Source of the DNA: Motiliproteus sp036964625
Lineage (GTDB): Bacteria > Pseudomonadota > Gammaproteobacteria > Pseudomonadales > Balneatricaceae
Length of the DNA: 64,000 nt
Assembly: GCA_036964625.1 (NCBI GenBank)
Contig: JBALTG010000002.1
Coordinates: 28,317-92,316 of the forward strand
Direction: 5' to 3'
In this document: in pieces, positions 18,898 to 28,169 of the stretch
Layout: every line of letters begins with the position of its first letter
How positions within the stretch are numbered: position 1 is the stretch's first letter
The notes under the pieces: generated by a model
The model's database searches: none
What the model was told of the DNA's origin: nothing
Seen by the model: the letters and a program-made list of their open reading frames with translations, nothing else
Program-made: the position numbers and the translations under genes

Positions 18898-19851
18898 ATG
18901 GATCTGCTGCTGATACTGACTTACACCGCTTTTTGTGTTGCCATCTTCAAAGTTTTCCGTATTCCGCTTAACAAATGGTCCGTGCCAACTGCTATTCTGG
19001 GTGGGATCGTGCTAATCGGCACGCTCATTTTCACGATGAACTATAACCATCCCTTTTCGGAGATGAGTCGCCAGTATTTTATCACTGTTCCCATCGTTCC
19101 CGAGGTTAAGGGAAGAGTCATTGAGGTCAACGTCGAACCGAATCAACCTTTGAAGCAGGGTGATGTAATCTTCAAGCTTGATCCCAAGCCCTTTCAAAGC
19201 CGAATCAAAAGCCTAAGGGCTCGCCTGAATGCAGCCAAAGATGACTTCCAACGTGCACGAGAACTGGTGCGCAAGAAAGTCGGGCGTCAACGGGACGTTG
19301 ATCAAGCCCAGGCAGCCGTCGATGACCTGAGGGGACAGGTCGAGGTGGCAACGTTTGACCTTGAAAACTCCGTATTCCGGGCACCGTCTGATGGCTACGT
19401 GACGCAATTTTCTCTGCGCCCTGGAACACGAGCGGTAAACCTGCCTTTTCGGCCAGCCGGAATCTTTGTGCCCTCCGAACGCCAGTATTTTGTCGGTTGG
19501 TTTCGCCAAAACAGCACACAGCGTTTAATTCAGGGAGCGGAGGCTGAAGTTCTGTTCGATGGTGTTCCAGGTAAGGTTTTCAGTGCGGTAGTCGAACAGG
19601 TACTCCCCGTTCTGGCTCAGGGTCAGGTTCAGCCCAACGGCAATTTGCTTGACCAGTCAACGGCAGTTGCTCCTGGCCGAGTTCCAGTGAGACTCAGGAT
19701 TACCGACCCGCGTATCAACGAATACATGATTCCCGGAGGAGCCTACGGCCAGGCGGCCATCTACACCGAGTATTTTTCACATGTCGCTATTATGAGGAAA
19801 ATCTTAGTACGAATGACTAGCTGGATGAACTACCTGTTCCCATTCCACTAG
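18898..19851 (+). CDS. HlyD-family membrane fusion protein (YiaV/YibH-like), copy 1
   Basis: Predicted periplasmic adaptor anchored in the inner membrane, for export of an unknown compound. Two hydrophobic segments lie at about residues 2-20 and 30-50. A split lipoyl domain (PEVKGRVIEVNVEPNQPLKQGDVIFKLDP) surrounds a helical hairpin (about 70-145), and the second half reads APSDGYVTQFSLRPG. GGGGAG supports the ATG. It is close to the copy at 50254-51207, including the identical end MTSWMNYLFPFH. No ABC or MFS partner is adjacent, and DUF3302 is its constant neighbour. Confidence 0.88.
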   Translation: MDLLLILTYTAFCVAIFKVFRIPLNKWSVPTAILGGIVLIGTLIFTMNYNHPFSEMSRQYFITVPIVPEVKGRVIEVNVEPNQPLKQGDVIFKLDPKPFQSRIKSLRARLNAAKDDFQRARELVRKKVGRQRDVDQAQAAVDDLRGQVEVATFDLENSVFRAPSDGYVTQFSLRPGTRAVNLPFRPAGIFVPSERQYFVGWFRQNSTQRLIQGAEAEVLFDGVPGKVFSAVVEQVLPVLAQGQVQPNGNLLDQSTAVAPGRVPVRLRITDPRINEYMIPGGAYGQAAIYTEYFSHVAIMRKILVRMTSWMNYLFPFH

Positions 19852-19903
19852 AAATATTCTGGGCGTTCGGTCAGGCGTCTATCACCTTGAGATCGGCCAT
19901 GAA

Positions 19904-20314
19904 TTGTCCCGTGTGGCAGGTACGTGTTTCTTTGGCTACGTGGGAGGACTGATAGCCATTGATGTAGGTGTCCGTCATACCCGCATCAATGAAGAGATGA
20001 TCTATGGCACGCTGTGCGCATATCTTTTTCTGGGCTTGGCTTTCGCCTATCTGTTCAGCTTTGTTTTTGGGGTGCAACCGGAAGCCTTCCATGGACTTGA
20101 GCGAATAGCAGGCTACACAGAATTGGAGATGGGGACTTTTATCTATTTTAGTTTCGTCACCCTGACGACCCTGGAATTTGGTGATATTACCCCCGCCTCA
20201 TCCTCGGTGGGGGCGCTGGTGTACATGGAGGCGATATTGGGTCAGATCTATCTGACGGTCCTGGTTGCACGGCTGGTGGGGTTGTACATCGCTCAAAGTG
20301 TAGAGCCGTCATGA
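19904..20314 (+). CDS. Potassium-channel-like protein, probably N-terminally truncated
   Basis: A 136-residue protein with a pore-loop motif TLTTLEFGD, a variant of the potassium selectivity filter (canonical TVGYGD), at about residues 84-93, between two membrane helices (Ion_trans_2 type). An additional hydrophobic segment precedes it. The only in-frame start is a TTG at 19904 with no good ribosome site, and the frame stays open back into the end of the HlyD gene. Relatives are usually longer at the N-terminus, so the gene probably lost its first part where it joins the HlyD gene. It may not be expressed. Confidence 0.6.
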   Translation: MSRVAGTCFFGYVGGLIAIDVGVRHTRINEEMIYGTLCAYLFLGLAFAYLFSFVFGVQPEAFHGLERIAGYTELEMGTFIYFSFVTLTTLEFGDITPASSSVGALVYMEAILGQIYLTVLVARLVGLYIAQSVEPS

Positions 20315-20739
20315 TGATTGGGCAATCTGCGTAAAACATCTTGGTTCAAAGAGAGGGGGGGGGAAGGCGTGTCGTTAAATAGGGTGGTCCGGAGGGACTT
20401 TTTCATATGCCTTGAGACTAAGAATGATGTGATGAAGGGGTGGGGAGCATAAACGATGGTGCATCGACATTTCTGGGTTTCGGAGTAATTATTTTGTTGA
20501 TGTTATGGCTTCTATGGGCCGGATGCCGGGCTTTTATAAAGCTGTGCTCGCGCCAATTGAATCGACCCGCCTATTAGGCGATTAATTTGCGAATAAGCAG
20601 TTTCTGAACTTATATTAGGGAGGGTTCTGTTTTTGTGTCTATGTGGTTTGTGACTGCGTTCAGATTGGTCGTCTTTAATGATGAAATGAATAGCTACAAT
20701 CCCGTTTAATAGCCAGTCATTGGTTAAGGAGGGGTGATA
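20315..20739. other. Intergenic region with a G9 tract
   Basis: About 420 bases. It holds a run of nine G near 20355 and a short possible membrane peptide (20440-20577). Otherwise AT-rich and unremarkable, ending in the strong ribosome site AAGGAGG of the next gene. Confidence 0.4.
20440..20577 (+). CDS. Possible small membrane peptide, 45 aa
   Basis: A GTG preceded by GAAGGGG opens a 45-residue frame with one strongly hydrophobic segment (FGVIILLMLWLLWAGC) and a basic tail. The ribosome site overlaps the start closely. There is no recognised family. Chance open frames of this size are common, so this is tentative. Confidence 0.22.
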   Translation: MGSINDGASTFLGFGVIILLMLWLLWAGCRAFIKLCSRQLNRPAY

Positions 20740-21192
20740 ATGAAACCACTGAAAGGGATGGTTTCCCTGCTTTGTGTAGCGATATCTGGCGGAGTAACAG
20801 CCTCAGAGGCCAATCTGGTGAAGGAGGTTCAGGGGCCAGCCAAGGAGGTTAACTTCGTCATCGGCGACTCGGTTGCACGTAAGGTCTTCAGCTTTTCCGG
20901 TGGCGATGCATGGCTGGATGCCGAGGGTAATTTTCAGTTCAAGATAGCCGTATCTCATCAAAGAATCCGTTGTGCTGAATACCAAACGGCCATCCAATTC
21001 GGCAGCGGCAGTCAACGTTGTAATGCGGTGAACTGGATCGGTTCGCCAGTCATGTTGACGAGTAAGAAACAGTGCAACAGCTCGCAACTGGTCCATATGG
21101 GGGGGAACTGGCTGGAAGATCTCTCGAAACAGTATGCTGGGATCAGTTGCGCCAGAGTCCAAGTGTATTGCGAAGGTAAAACCTGCTTTTAG
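20740..21192 (+). CDS. Secreted cysteine-containing hypothetical protein
   Basis: A 150-residue exported protein of unknown function. The ATG at 20740 has AAGGAGG seven bases upstream; a GTG two codons earlier overlaps that site. The signal peptide MKPLKGMVSLLCVAISGGVTAS is clear. The mature part has six cysteines, clustered toward the C-terminus (RCAEY, QRCNAV, QCNSS, SCARVQVYCEGKTCF), which suggests disulfides in the periplasm. It stands alone between the channel fragment and the phospholipase D gene. Confidence 0.65.
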   Translation: MKPLKGMVSLLCVAISGGVTASEANLVKEVQGPAKEVNFVIGDSVARKVFSFSGGDAWLDAEGNFQFKIAVSHQRIRCAEYQTAIQFGSGSQRCNAVNWIGSPVMLTSKKQCNSSQLVHMGGNWLEDLSKQYAGISCARVQVYCEGKTCF

Positions 21193-21359
21193 CCATCCAT
21201 TGATGATGGTAGCTCTCAGCCTTCATACACCTGTCGTGGGCATGGGGGAGGGAGAAAGGTTGAGCCCTTCCCCATGGGGCTAACTAAACTTTTGCATTAT
21301 CAATCTGTAGCCTCCTCTATTCGATGTGGCTCCCGTCGGGATAACGAGGTCGATAACCC

Positions 21360-22898
21360 ATGCAGAGTCCCACCCGCACTGTCGTTACGGTTGTCGTCTT
21401 TCTGTTCGCTTTGCTGGCTGGGTGTGCTTCGCTTCCTGATGAGATTGAGCACCCTGATGAATCCTTATCACCCGTACCGGTCGGTACCCTCCAACAGTTA
21501 CTTGATCCCTATAAGGCCAGGCAGTCAGAAATGGATCAGAGCGGAATCCTGTTGCAGGAGACCGGGTGGGATGCCCTTTCACAGAGGCTGGCACTGATAG
21601 AAATGGCCGAACACCAGATCGATATCCAGTACTATATCTGGAACCGGGATGGATCAGGACGTTACTTGGCCAGCCGGTTGATCGCCGCTGCAGAGCGGGG
21701 CGTTCAGGTCCGCGTCATGCTCGATGATATCAACCTCAATGAGCGTGAGAGCCTGCTGGCGGCACTGGACCGCCACCCACGGATCGAGATACGTATATTC
21801 AACCCCATTCCCAGTCGGCGCGGATTGCTTAAATGGCTGAATTTTCTGGGGGATTTCTCACGACTTAACCGTCGTATGCACAATAAATCCTTTACCGTTG
21901 ACGGTGTGTTATCCATTGTCGGTGGGCGTAACATCGGTGATGAGTATTTTGACCTGTCCGATGAACTCAATTTCCGTGACCGTGATGTGTTGGTGGCGGG
22001 TGCTGCCGTGAACGATATCAGCAACAGTTTCCTGCAGTATTGGAACAGCCGCTGGTCCTACCCGGTCAATCTGCTGACCGATGAGGTGGTAACTGACCTT
22101 GACGGGATAGATAAAGTAACCGCTCCTCGCTATCGGGATCAGCCAGCGCTGCCTGAAGGTGGGGAATTAGCCACCCGTTTTCTGGTTGATCTGCTGCCCT
22201 TGATGACCTGGACCAGGGCAAGCTACGTTTACGACCGTCCGGTTCCGCAGGACGCCGAGGATAGTAGCGTACCAAAGACAACGGCCAGAATTCTGGGGGA
22301 TCTGGCGAGACAGGCTGAAAAGAGCATCCAGGTGGAATCCGCCTACCTGATCTTCGACGACAGACAGCTTAGGGAGTTGCAGCAGATTGCCGGCAGGGGG
22401 GTTCAGATCAAGGCGTTGACCAACTCCATGGCTTCCAATGACCTGATCACCAACCACTCCGGTTATGCGGCCCGCCGTCGTGGGATGCTGTTGAGTGGAA
22501 TCCAGCTGTTCGAGCTCAAACCCGATGCCTCCCTGTGCCTTGAATCAACCGGCGACCCTTCAAAATGTGCCCCTCAGGCGGCCTACGGATTGCACGCCAA
22601 ATCGGTGGTCTTTGACCGGCAAGTGGCTTGTGTCGGCTCCTTTAATCTGAACCTGCGTTCCACTTACCTCAATACGGAGTCGCTGCTGGTGATAGAGAGC
22701 CCTGAGGTGGCGGGCAGGTTAGCCAGACAGCTGGAACAGGCGATGCAGTTTCAAAACAGCTGGCAACTGCAGCTTCAGGAAGGGGAGTTGCGCTGGTTTT
22801 CTGGCGAGCAAAACTGGACAACAGATCCCGAGACCAGGGCCTGGGATCGGGTCAAATCACGCTTGTTACAGCTGTTGCCGATCGAGAAGTATCTTTAA
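21360..22898 (+). CDS. Phospholipase D family lipoprotein (cardiolipin synthase-like)
   Basis: A lipid-anchored enzyme with two HKD catalytic motifs. The leader ends in lipobox LAGC. Motif 1, RMHNKSFTVDG, lies at about residue 172 with GGRNIGDEYFD after it. Motif 2, YGLHAKSVVFD, lies at about residue 409 and is followed by GSFNLNLRSTYLNTES. The 512-residue length fits periplasmic PLD-like proteins such as ClsC-type synthases or phosphodiesterases. Lipoprotein targeting places it in the periplasm, where it could act on phospholipids or their head groups. It is 59 bases upstream of a patatin-type phospholipase, so the two may share a transcript. Confidence 0.9.
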   Translation: MQSPTRTVVTVVVFLFALLAGCASLPDEIEHPDESLSPVPVGTLQQLLDPYKARQSEMDQSGILLQETGWDALSQRLALIEMAEHQIDIQYYIWNRDGSGRYLASRLIAAAERGVQVRVMLDDINLNERESLLAALDRHPRIEIRIFNPIPSRRGLLKWLNFLGDFSRLNRRMHNKSFTVDGVLSIVGGRNIGDEYFDLSDELNFRDRDVLVAGAAVNDISNSFLQYWNSRWSYPVNLLTDEVVTDLDGIDKVTAPRYRDQPALPEGGELATRFLVDLLPLMTWTRASYVYDRPVPQDAEDSSVPKTTARILGDLARQAEKSIQVESAYLIFDDRQLRELQQIAGRGVQIKALTNSMASNDLITNHSGYAARRRGMLLSGIQLFELKPDASLCLESTGDPSKCAPQAAYGLHAKSVVFDRQVACVGSFNLNLRSTYLNTESLLVIESPEVAGRLARQLEQAMQFQNSWQLQLQEGELRWFSGEQNWTTDPETRAWDRVKSRLLQLLPIEKYL

Positions 22899-22957
22899 AT
22901 ACTGATCCTTTACTTCAGAGATTATCGAGCATGGCAGGCCGGGATTAGGGTGAGTTC

Positions 22958-25165
22958 ATGAGTATTAGACTGAGTAAAATCCCTTTGTTGATCAAATTGT
23001 TGGTGGTTGTGCTGATTGGCAGCCTGAGTTGGGCGCAACTTGCAGGAGCAGCCGAGCGGCCCAAGGTCGGTGTGGTGTTGAGTGGTGGCGGTGCACGGGG
23101 GGCTGCCCATATCGGCGTGCTAAAGATTCTGGAGGAACAACGCATTCCCATCGATTACCTGGCGGGTACCAGTATGGGGGCCATCGTCGGCGGGCTCTAT
23201 GCCAGCGGCTTGAGTGTGGATGAGATCGAGACCTTGTACCTTTCTATTGACTGGCAGGATGTGTTTGATGACCAGCCCAGCCGCCTGGAGCAATCCTACC
23301 GTCGCAAGCGTGACGATGACCTCTATCTCATCGATAGGAAACCGGGTATCAGGGACGGGGAATTGCAACTGCCTAGCGGTTTGATCCAGGGTGAAAAGTT
23401 CGAGCTGATCCTTAGGCGGGCAACCCACCGGGTCTCACAGATTCAGGACTTCGACCGACTCCCAGTGCCGTTTCGTTGTGTCGCAACCGATATCACCACC
23501 GGCGAGGGGGTGGTGTTCGTCAAAGGGGACCTGCCGACTGCGATGCGCTCGAGCATGGCCGTTCCCGGGCTTTTTGCCGCGACCCGGGTGAGTGAAAATA
23601 AACTGCTGGTGGATGGCGGTATTGCCAACAACCTGCCGGTAGACGTGGTTCGCGCCATGGGGGCCGATATCGTCATCGCCATTGATATAAGCTCTCCGCT
23701 TTTGTCGGGAGAGGAGATAAAGAACCTGGTCAGCATCACAGAACAACTCACCTCCTTTCTGACACGTAGAAATACCGAACGGCAAATTACCAGTTTGGAG
23801 CTGAAGGACATCCTGATCGTGCCTGAGCTGGGTGACCTCACTTCCTCAGATTTCGAGCGCGGCGCCGAAGCGATTCAATTCGGTGAAGAGGCTGCACGCA
23901 GGCACCTGGAGCAACTGACAGCCTTGAGCCTGGCTCCTGATGACTACAAGGACCATCTAGCAAAGCGTTTGACGCCGGAACCGCAGGAGAGGGCGACGCT
24001 CGCCTTTATCCGTATCGACACTGATTCAAAACTGGCTGAGGAAACCCTTCGCGCACGGATGCAGGTCAAGGCAGGAGAGCCCGTGGACATCGATCGGATC
24101 GAGGCCGATGTCAGAACGCTTTATGGGATGGGGCATTTTGAACTGGTCATTTACAAGCTGATTGAGGATCAGGGTCGGACGGGGCTGCTGATCGAGGCCC
24201 AGAAGAAGGGCTGGGGGCCCAACTACGTGCAGTTCGGCATCGCCCTGGACAGTACCTTGGAGGGGGAGAATAGCTTTAACCTTGCCGTTGGCCACCTGAT
24301 GACGGAGATGAATGACTTGGGCGGAGAGCTCCAGACGAATTTCCAAGTGGGTCAGGATCCGTTCTTCCAGCTTGAATACTACCAACCGCTGGATTATGAC
24401 TCGCCCTACTATTTTCTGCCTCGTTTATTGTATGGAAAGCAAAACCTCAACCTGTTTGACCGTAGCGGTAGTCGGGTTGCCGAGCTTCGTTTGACACGGG
24501 TGCAACTGGATCTGGCGCTGGGGCGTGAGTTTTCTACCTGGGCGGATCTGCGTGCGGGCCTGCGGTTTGGGCAGGTCGAAGCTAAAGTGTTGACTGGCAC
24601 CGCAACCCTTCCCGATGACCAGTTCGATACGGGAGAAGTGCGCATCGGTTTGACGGTGGATCGCCTTGATGACTTCAATTTTCCCCGCAAGGGTATTTAT
24701 GCAAACGGCAACTGGATCAGCTCCAAGCAAGATTTGGGTGCTTCTGCTGATTTCGATCAGATCAGTGGATTTTTCAATGGCGCCTATCAGTTTGGGAGTG
24801 GTTCTATCATACTGGGGGGCGAAGTCGGCTCCACCCTGTCGGGTACGGCTGCTCCCCAAAACCGGTTCAGACTGGGTGGTTTTTTACATCTGTCCGGTTT
24901 TTCGCAAGATCAGCTGACCGGTCAACACTACTTGCTGTTGCGGTCCGCCTATATGCAACGACTTGAGATTCCCATCTATGTTGGTGCTTCCCTGGAAGCC
25001 GGTAATGTGTGGGAGGATAAAGATGCTATCGATACCGGTGATTTGATCGGTTCCGCAAGCCTCTTTATCGGGATCGACTCTCCCTTGGGGCCCATCTATA
25101 CCGGTTATGGCATTGCAGAGGGTGATCAGGAAGCCATATTTTTCTTTTTAGGAAGAACCTTTTAG
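22958..25165 (+). CDS. Patatin-like phospholipase with POTRA and outer-membrane barrel (PlpD-type, type Vd)
   Basis: Serine lipase fused to a BamA-like barrel. The signal peptide is MSIRLSKIPL...LAGAA. The oxyanion loop GGGARG lies at residues 43-48, the nucleophile serine in GTSMG at Ser72, and the catalytic aspartate in VDGGIANNLP near 219. A POTRA-like domain follows (ETLRARMQVKAGEPVDIDRI), then a 16-strand-type barrel ending in IFFFLGRTF with a terminal aromatic, as required for BAM-dependent insertion. In Pseudomonas PlpD the patatin part is delivered to the surface or released. The 735-residue length matches. Confidence 0.93.
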   Translation: MSIRLSKIPLLIKLLVVVLIGSLSWAQLAGAAERPKVGVVLSGGGARGAAHIGVLKILEEQRIPIDYLAGTSMGAIVGGLYASGLSVDEIETLYLSIDWQDVFDDQPSRLEQSYRRKRDDDLYLIDRKPGIRDGELQLPSGLIQGEKFELILRRATHRVSQIQDFDRLPVPFRCVATDITTGEGVVFVKGDLPTAMRSSMAVPGLFAATRVSENKLLVDGGIANNLPVDVVRAMGADIVIAIDISSPLLSGEEIKNLVSITEQLTSFLTRRNTERQITSLELKDILIVPELGDLTSSDFERGAEAIQFGEEAARRHLEQLTALSLAPDDYKDHLAKRLTPEPQERATLAFIRIDTDSKLAEETLRARMQVKAGEPVDIDRIEADVRTLYGMGHFELVIYKLIEDQGRTGLLIEAQKKGWGPNYVQFGIALDSTLEGENSFNLAVGHLMTEMNDLGGELQTNFQVGQDPFFQLEYYQPLDYDSPYYFLPRLLYGKQNLNLFDRSGSRVAELRLTRVQLDLALGREFSTWADLRAGLRFGQVEAKVLTGTATLPDDQFDTGEVRIGLTVDRLDDFNFPRKGIYANGNWISSKQDLGASADFDQISGFFNGAYQFGSGSIILGGEVGSTLSGTAAPQNRFRLGGFLHLSGFSQDQLTGQHYLLLRSAYMQRLEIPIYVGASLEAGNVWEDKDAIDTGDLIGSASLFIGIDSPLGPIYTGYGIAEGDQEAIFFFLGRTF

Positions 25166-25210
25166 GAGCTGTCATTACTGATCGAGTTAATCACATCGGT
25201 AATAGAGGTC

Positions 25211-25377
25211 CTAGGAGGCTGACCGAGAACAGACATACCTACTGCAAAATTCGCATTTCGGCCAGATTTACCGCTCATTCTTGTCAAATAGAACCACTAT
25301 TCTCCGCAAATGAACGAAATATCTGACTCAAAATGCGCCTTTTTCGTGACGATCGCTATTCTTGGTCAGCCTCCTAG
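25211..25377. mobile_element. 167-bp miniature inverted-repeat element, full copy
   Basis: Begins CTAGGAGGCTGACCGAGAA and ends with its inverse, TTGGTCAGCCTCCTAG; the 22-base ends differ at two positions. The interior is shared with 28170-28336 in the opposite orientation and same length, including GAACCACTATT and CGCAAATGAACG. It has no coding capacity. It abuts the next element (25374-25592), sharing CTAG. Confidence 0.88.
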
Positions 25378-25592
25378 CAGCCTGTCGGACTTAACGCTGA
25401 TCTACTTGGCAACCGCTCCTGCGTTGCTCTACCTCCCGCATTATCCATGCAGTCGTGCGGGAAAGCCGACTTTGGCCATTTCCCTCTCAATTTTTCGTTT
25501 AATAGAACCACTATTAGCCTCAAAAGAGTTCAAAAACTGTCTCAAATCGGTCTTCCCCTCGCTACGACCGGTCAAGTCCGACAGACTGCTAG
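25374..25592. mobile_element. 219-bp miniature element with IS1182-type ends
   Basis: Left end CTAGCAGCCTGTCGGACTT, right end the inverse of CTAGCAGTCTGTCGGACTT. The same end sequence, slightly diverged, borders the IS1182-type transposase remnant at 33798-34512, which suggests that family mobilised it. It has no coding capacity. Its right terminus overlaps the last codon of tolC and supplies the TAG stop. Confidence 0.82.
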
Positions 25593-26887
25593 AATGTTTC
25601 TGACGTCATCCAGCGGTCCAGCTGGTTGATATCCTCAGGGTTGAGCGTGCCCACTGCCTGCTTGAAGCGGAACAGGTCTCGGACATACTCATAGCGGGCG
25701 GTAGCATAGTCACGCTGGGTGGAGAACAGTTGACGCTCGGCCTGAAGCACATCCACCACGTTCCGCGTTCCCACCTCGAAACCGGCAGCCGTGGCCTCCA
25801 GGGCTGTTTCACTGGACTTGATCGCCTGCTGCCGGGCTTTGACGGTTGCACGGTCGGTACGAAGGTCCCGGAACAGGCTGCGGGTATCCTGTTGTACCTT
25901 ACGCAGGGTGTCCTCCTGGGATTCCCTGGATGCATACCAGCGCTGCTGAGATTCACGGTAACGCGAACTGGTCAGGCCTCCGCTGAAGAGGGGCAGGTTC
26001 AAGGTCAGGCCGATCTGGCTTGAATCGCCTTCGAAAGTCGCGTTGTTTTCAACGCTGTAGTTGGCGGTGAGATCGAGGGTGGGGTAGTGGCCGGCGTGGC
26101 TGGCCTTAGTCGATTGCTCAGCGGCATCGGTTTGCAGTCGTACAATTCGAAGCTCCAGGTTGTCGCTGTCGGCCTTTTCCAGCCAGGGCTGGCGCTGGTC
26201 GGGCTGGAGGGGTTCGATCGGGTAGGCTCCCGCCAGAGCATCGATCCGGTCATAGCTTTGGTCGGTTAGGCGCTCCAGTGATTCGAAACTGTTATCCAAC
26301 GCTCCTTCGGCCAGGATGCGGTTCACCAGGGAGTTATCGTAGGCTGCCTGAGCCTCCTGCACATCGGTAATGGCGATCAGTCCGACTTCGAACTGAGCTT
26401 GCACCTGGTCTAGGCGGCGCTTGATTGCCTTCTCCTCGGCCTGGGCCGTGGTCAGGTTGGTCTGGGCCTGGAGAACGTCCAGATAAGCCTCCAGGGTGCG
26501 GACGATCAGGTCCTGCTGGGCTTTGCCGAATTCGGTTTCAGCTTGGCGGCTCAGCAGCTGTCCCTGCTTGAAGGTGAACCAGTTCTGAGCCCTGAAGACG
26601 GGCTGGCTGAGGCTGAGGCTGTAGCCGTTGCTGTTGCCCTCCGAGAGTACGGAGAAGTCTGAATCCCGGTAGCTGCTGTTAGCAGAAAGAGACAGCGTGG
26701 GCAGCAGTCCGGCCCGAGCCTGGGGAAGCGCTTCTGCATCGGCCTGGTAGGTGGCTTGCGCCGCTTTCAGTTGGGGGTCGTTGTCCAGAGCCAGCCGGTA
26801 GATTTCTGCCAGACTGGCGGCCTGCACACTGCCTGCCCAAAGCAGCCAGCCAGCCAGGGGAGGTAATAATCGCTTGCTGATTTTCAC
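25589..26887 (-). CDS. tolC: TolC-family outer membrane efflux protein
   Basis: Outer-membrane exit duct for tripartite efflux. The signal peptide is MKISKRLLPPLAGWLLWAGSVQA. The body shows two repeats of the TolC architecture with long helices (QARAGLLPTLSLSANSSY; SHAGHYPTLDLTANYS) and ends RFKQAVGTLNPEDINQLDRW. The 432-residue length is typical. It overlaps the start of the EthD-like gene's stop by four bases (ATGA), so it is translated downstream of that gene. With the RND pump and adaptor further upstream on the same strand it completes an efflux system. The stop codon lies in the terminus of a miniature element. Confidence 0.92.
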   Translation of the reverse strand: MKISKRLLPPLAGWLLWAGSVQAASLAEIYRLALDNDPQLKAAQATYQADAEALPQARAGLLPTLSLSANSSYRDSDFSVLSEGNSNGYSLSLSQPVFRAQNWFTFKQGQLLSRQAETEFGKAQQDLIVRTLEAYLDVLQAQTNLTTAQAEEKAIKRRLDQVQAQFEVGLIAITDVQEAQAAYDNSLVNRILAEGALDNSFESLERLTDQSYDRIDALAGAYPIEPLQPDQRQPWLEKADSDNLELRIVRLQTDAAEQSTKASHAGHYPTLDLTANYSVENNATFEGDSSQIGLTLNLPLFSGGLTSSRYRESQQRWYASRESQEDTLRKVQQDTRSLFRDLRTDRATVKARQQAIKSSETALEATAAGFEVGTRNVVDVLQAERQLFSTQRDYATARYEYVRDLFRFKQAVGTLNPEDINQLDRWMTSETF

Positions 26888-27315
26888 GTTGTCGTCCTTT
26901 TCTGCTTGTAGGATTCCAAGTCTGGAAAAACGGAATCTGATTCACCCAGGGGCACTTCGTCCACTTCAGTGAAAAAAATGACGGACCGATTGGGATCGGT
27001 AAACTCGAGTAGAGAATGCTTAATCTCTTCAATCTGGTGCAGTAATGCTGGATTTTCTAAAATCCCTTGAATGGTGGTTGTATCGTCCCAAACGACCTCT
27101 CCAACCCCGTCGTAAGGTGGGACGCTACTGCCAAAAAGCAGATTGAGTTCCGAGTTCATGTCTAATGTCAGGGTCGTGTTTCGGCTGAAATAAACGGCAC
27201 CCGTCTTCTTGGCTAAATGAAAGCCAAGGGGCGTATGTTTTTCCTTCCAATAGCGACGAAACGCGTGTGTAGAAAGGCTTTCTGCCCGGGCGATACAAAA
27301 GATAAGTTTGATCAT
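26884..27315 (-). CDS. EthD-like dimeric alpha-beta barrel protein
   Basis: A 143-residue cytoplasmic protein whose N-terminal half reads IKLIFCIARAESLSTHAFRRYWKEKHTPLG, the pattern of EthD-domain proteins. Members are known accessory proteins in ether degradation and quinone or polyketide modification, but many are uncharacterised. Its end overlaps tolC, so the two are translationally coupled. A role in handling or chemically altering the exported compound is possible but only inferred from position. Confidence 0.65.
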   Translation of the reverse strand: MIKLIFCIARAESLSTHAFRRYWKEKHTPLGFHLAKKTGAVYFSRNTTLTLDMNSELNLLFGSSVPPYDGVGEVVWDDTTTIQGILENPALLHQIEEIKHSLLEFTDPNRSVIFFTEVDEVPLGESDSVFPDLESYKQKRTTT

Positions 27316-27457
27316 CTTGGGGCCTTGTTATAGCTGTGAACGTTGGCAGATATAATCAATAGAGATGGGGGGCACACCCCTCTCGTTATCGACTCATTTT
27401 TCGGTGATCACCGTGGCGCATTCAGCTTCTTGAACGTGGGGTTCGGTTCCTTTCTGA

Positions 27458-28141
27458 TTATTTTTTGCCGTGGGCTTTGTCCCAGTTGCGACGGAACCTT
27501 CCTACCCAGTAGTCCAGGGTTTCATCCAGGATCTTGATGTTGGAGCCCCCCTTCTTGACTTCGGTATCATCGCTTTTGCGATCATCGACTAGGGCGAGCA
27601 TCCGCGCCCCACTGACAGCATCGTAACCTTCGGCTTCCAGAGAGGCGTGATAGATGATCGCCTCTTCGCCCTGGACGCTGTTAATGGCTTTTCCGCCGGC
27701 GCTGATCAACAGTGCGATCGGGATATAGCCCAAGGCGCTTCTTTCCGGAGACTTTCGCTCCAAGCCGGTAATGGCCATCCTGAACACCAGCACATCCGGC
27801 CCCGGCTCTTTGACAATAGGGTAGTCCGGCTCAAACGCCGCTTTGATTTTGCTGGTGAAGCTGTTCGCGATATAGGCCAACTCCTGTGGATCGACCCCCT
27901 TGTATTCGGAGCTGTCGCTCTGCCAGATCTCGATAGGGGTCAGCATTATCTTGTTGTATTTGTTCAGGTCGGTGAGCGTCGTGCCCGGCTTGAGATAGAC
28001 ATTGGCGCCGTCACTCCAGGGGCGTTGCTCAAAGCCTTCATAGCTCACGAGAAAGCCGGACCCTTTGACTGGCTGACTCTCACAACCTGATAACAACAAT
28101 ACGCACAGGGCGCTCAACGCTAAGTAAAGGGTTGTTTTCAT
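27458..28141 (-). CDS. DUF3313 lipoprotein, copy 2 (intact)
   Basis: A 227-residue lipoprotein with lipobox LSGC and the DUF3313 core: VKGSGFLVSYEGFEQRPWSDGANVYLKPG, then DVLVFRMAITGLERKSPERSALGYIPIAL, QGEEAIIYHASLEAEGYD. Function is unknown. AGAGGATC precedes the ATG. Paralogues lie at 51753-52442 (intact) and 7643-7771 (fragment). In two of the three cases the gene follows an RND pump on the same strand, so a role in or alongside efflux is plausible. A 167-bp element separates it from the pump here. Confidence 0.9.
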   Translation of the reverse strand: MKTTLYLALSALCVLLLSGCESQPVKGSGFLVSYEGFEQRPWSDGANVYLKPGTTLTDLNKYNKIMLTPIEIWQSDSSEYKGVDPQELAYIANSFTSKIKAAFEPDYPIVKEPGPDVLVFRMAITGLERKSPERSALGYIPIALLISAGGKAINSVQGEEAIIYHASLEAEGYDAVSGARMLALVDDRKSDDTEVKKGGSNIKILDETLDYWVGRFRRNWDKAHGKK

Positions 28142-28169
28142 GACTAGATCCTCTCAGTTATTTCCATGA

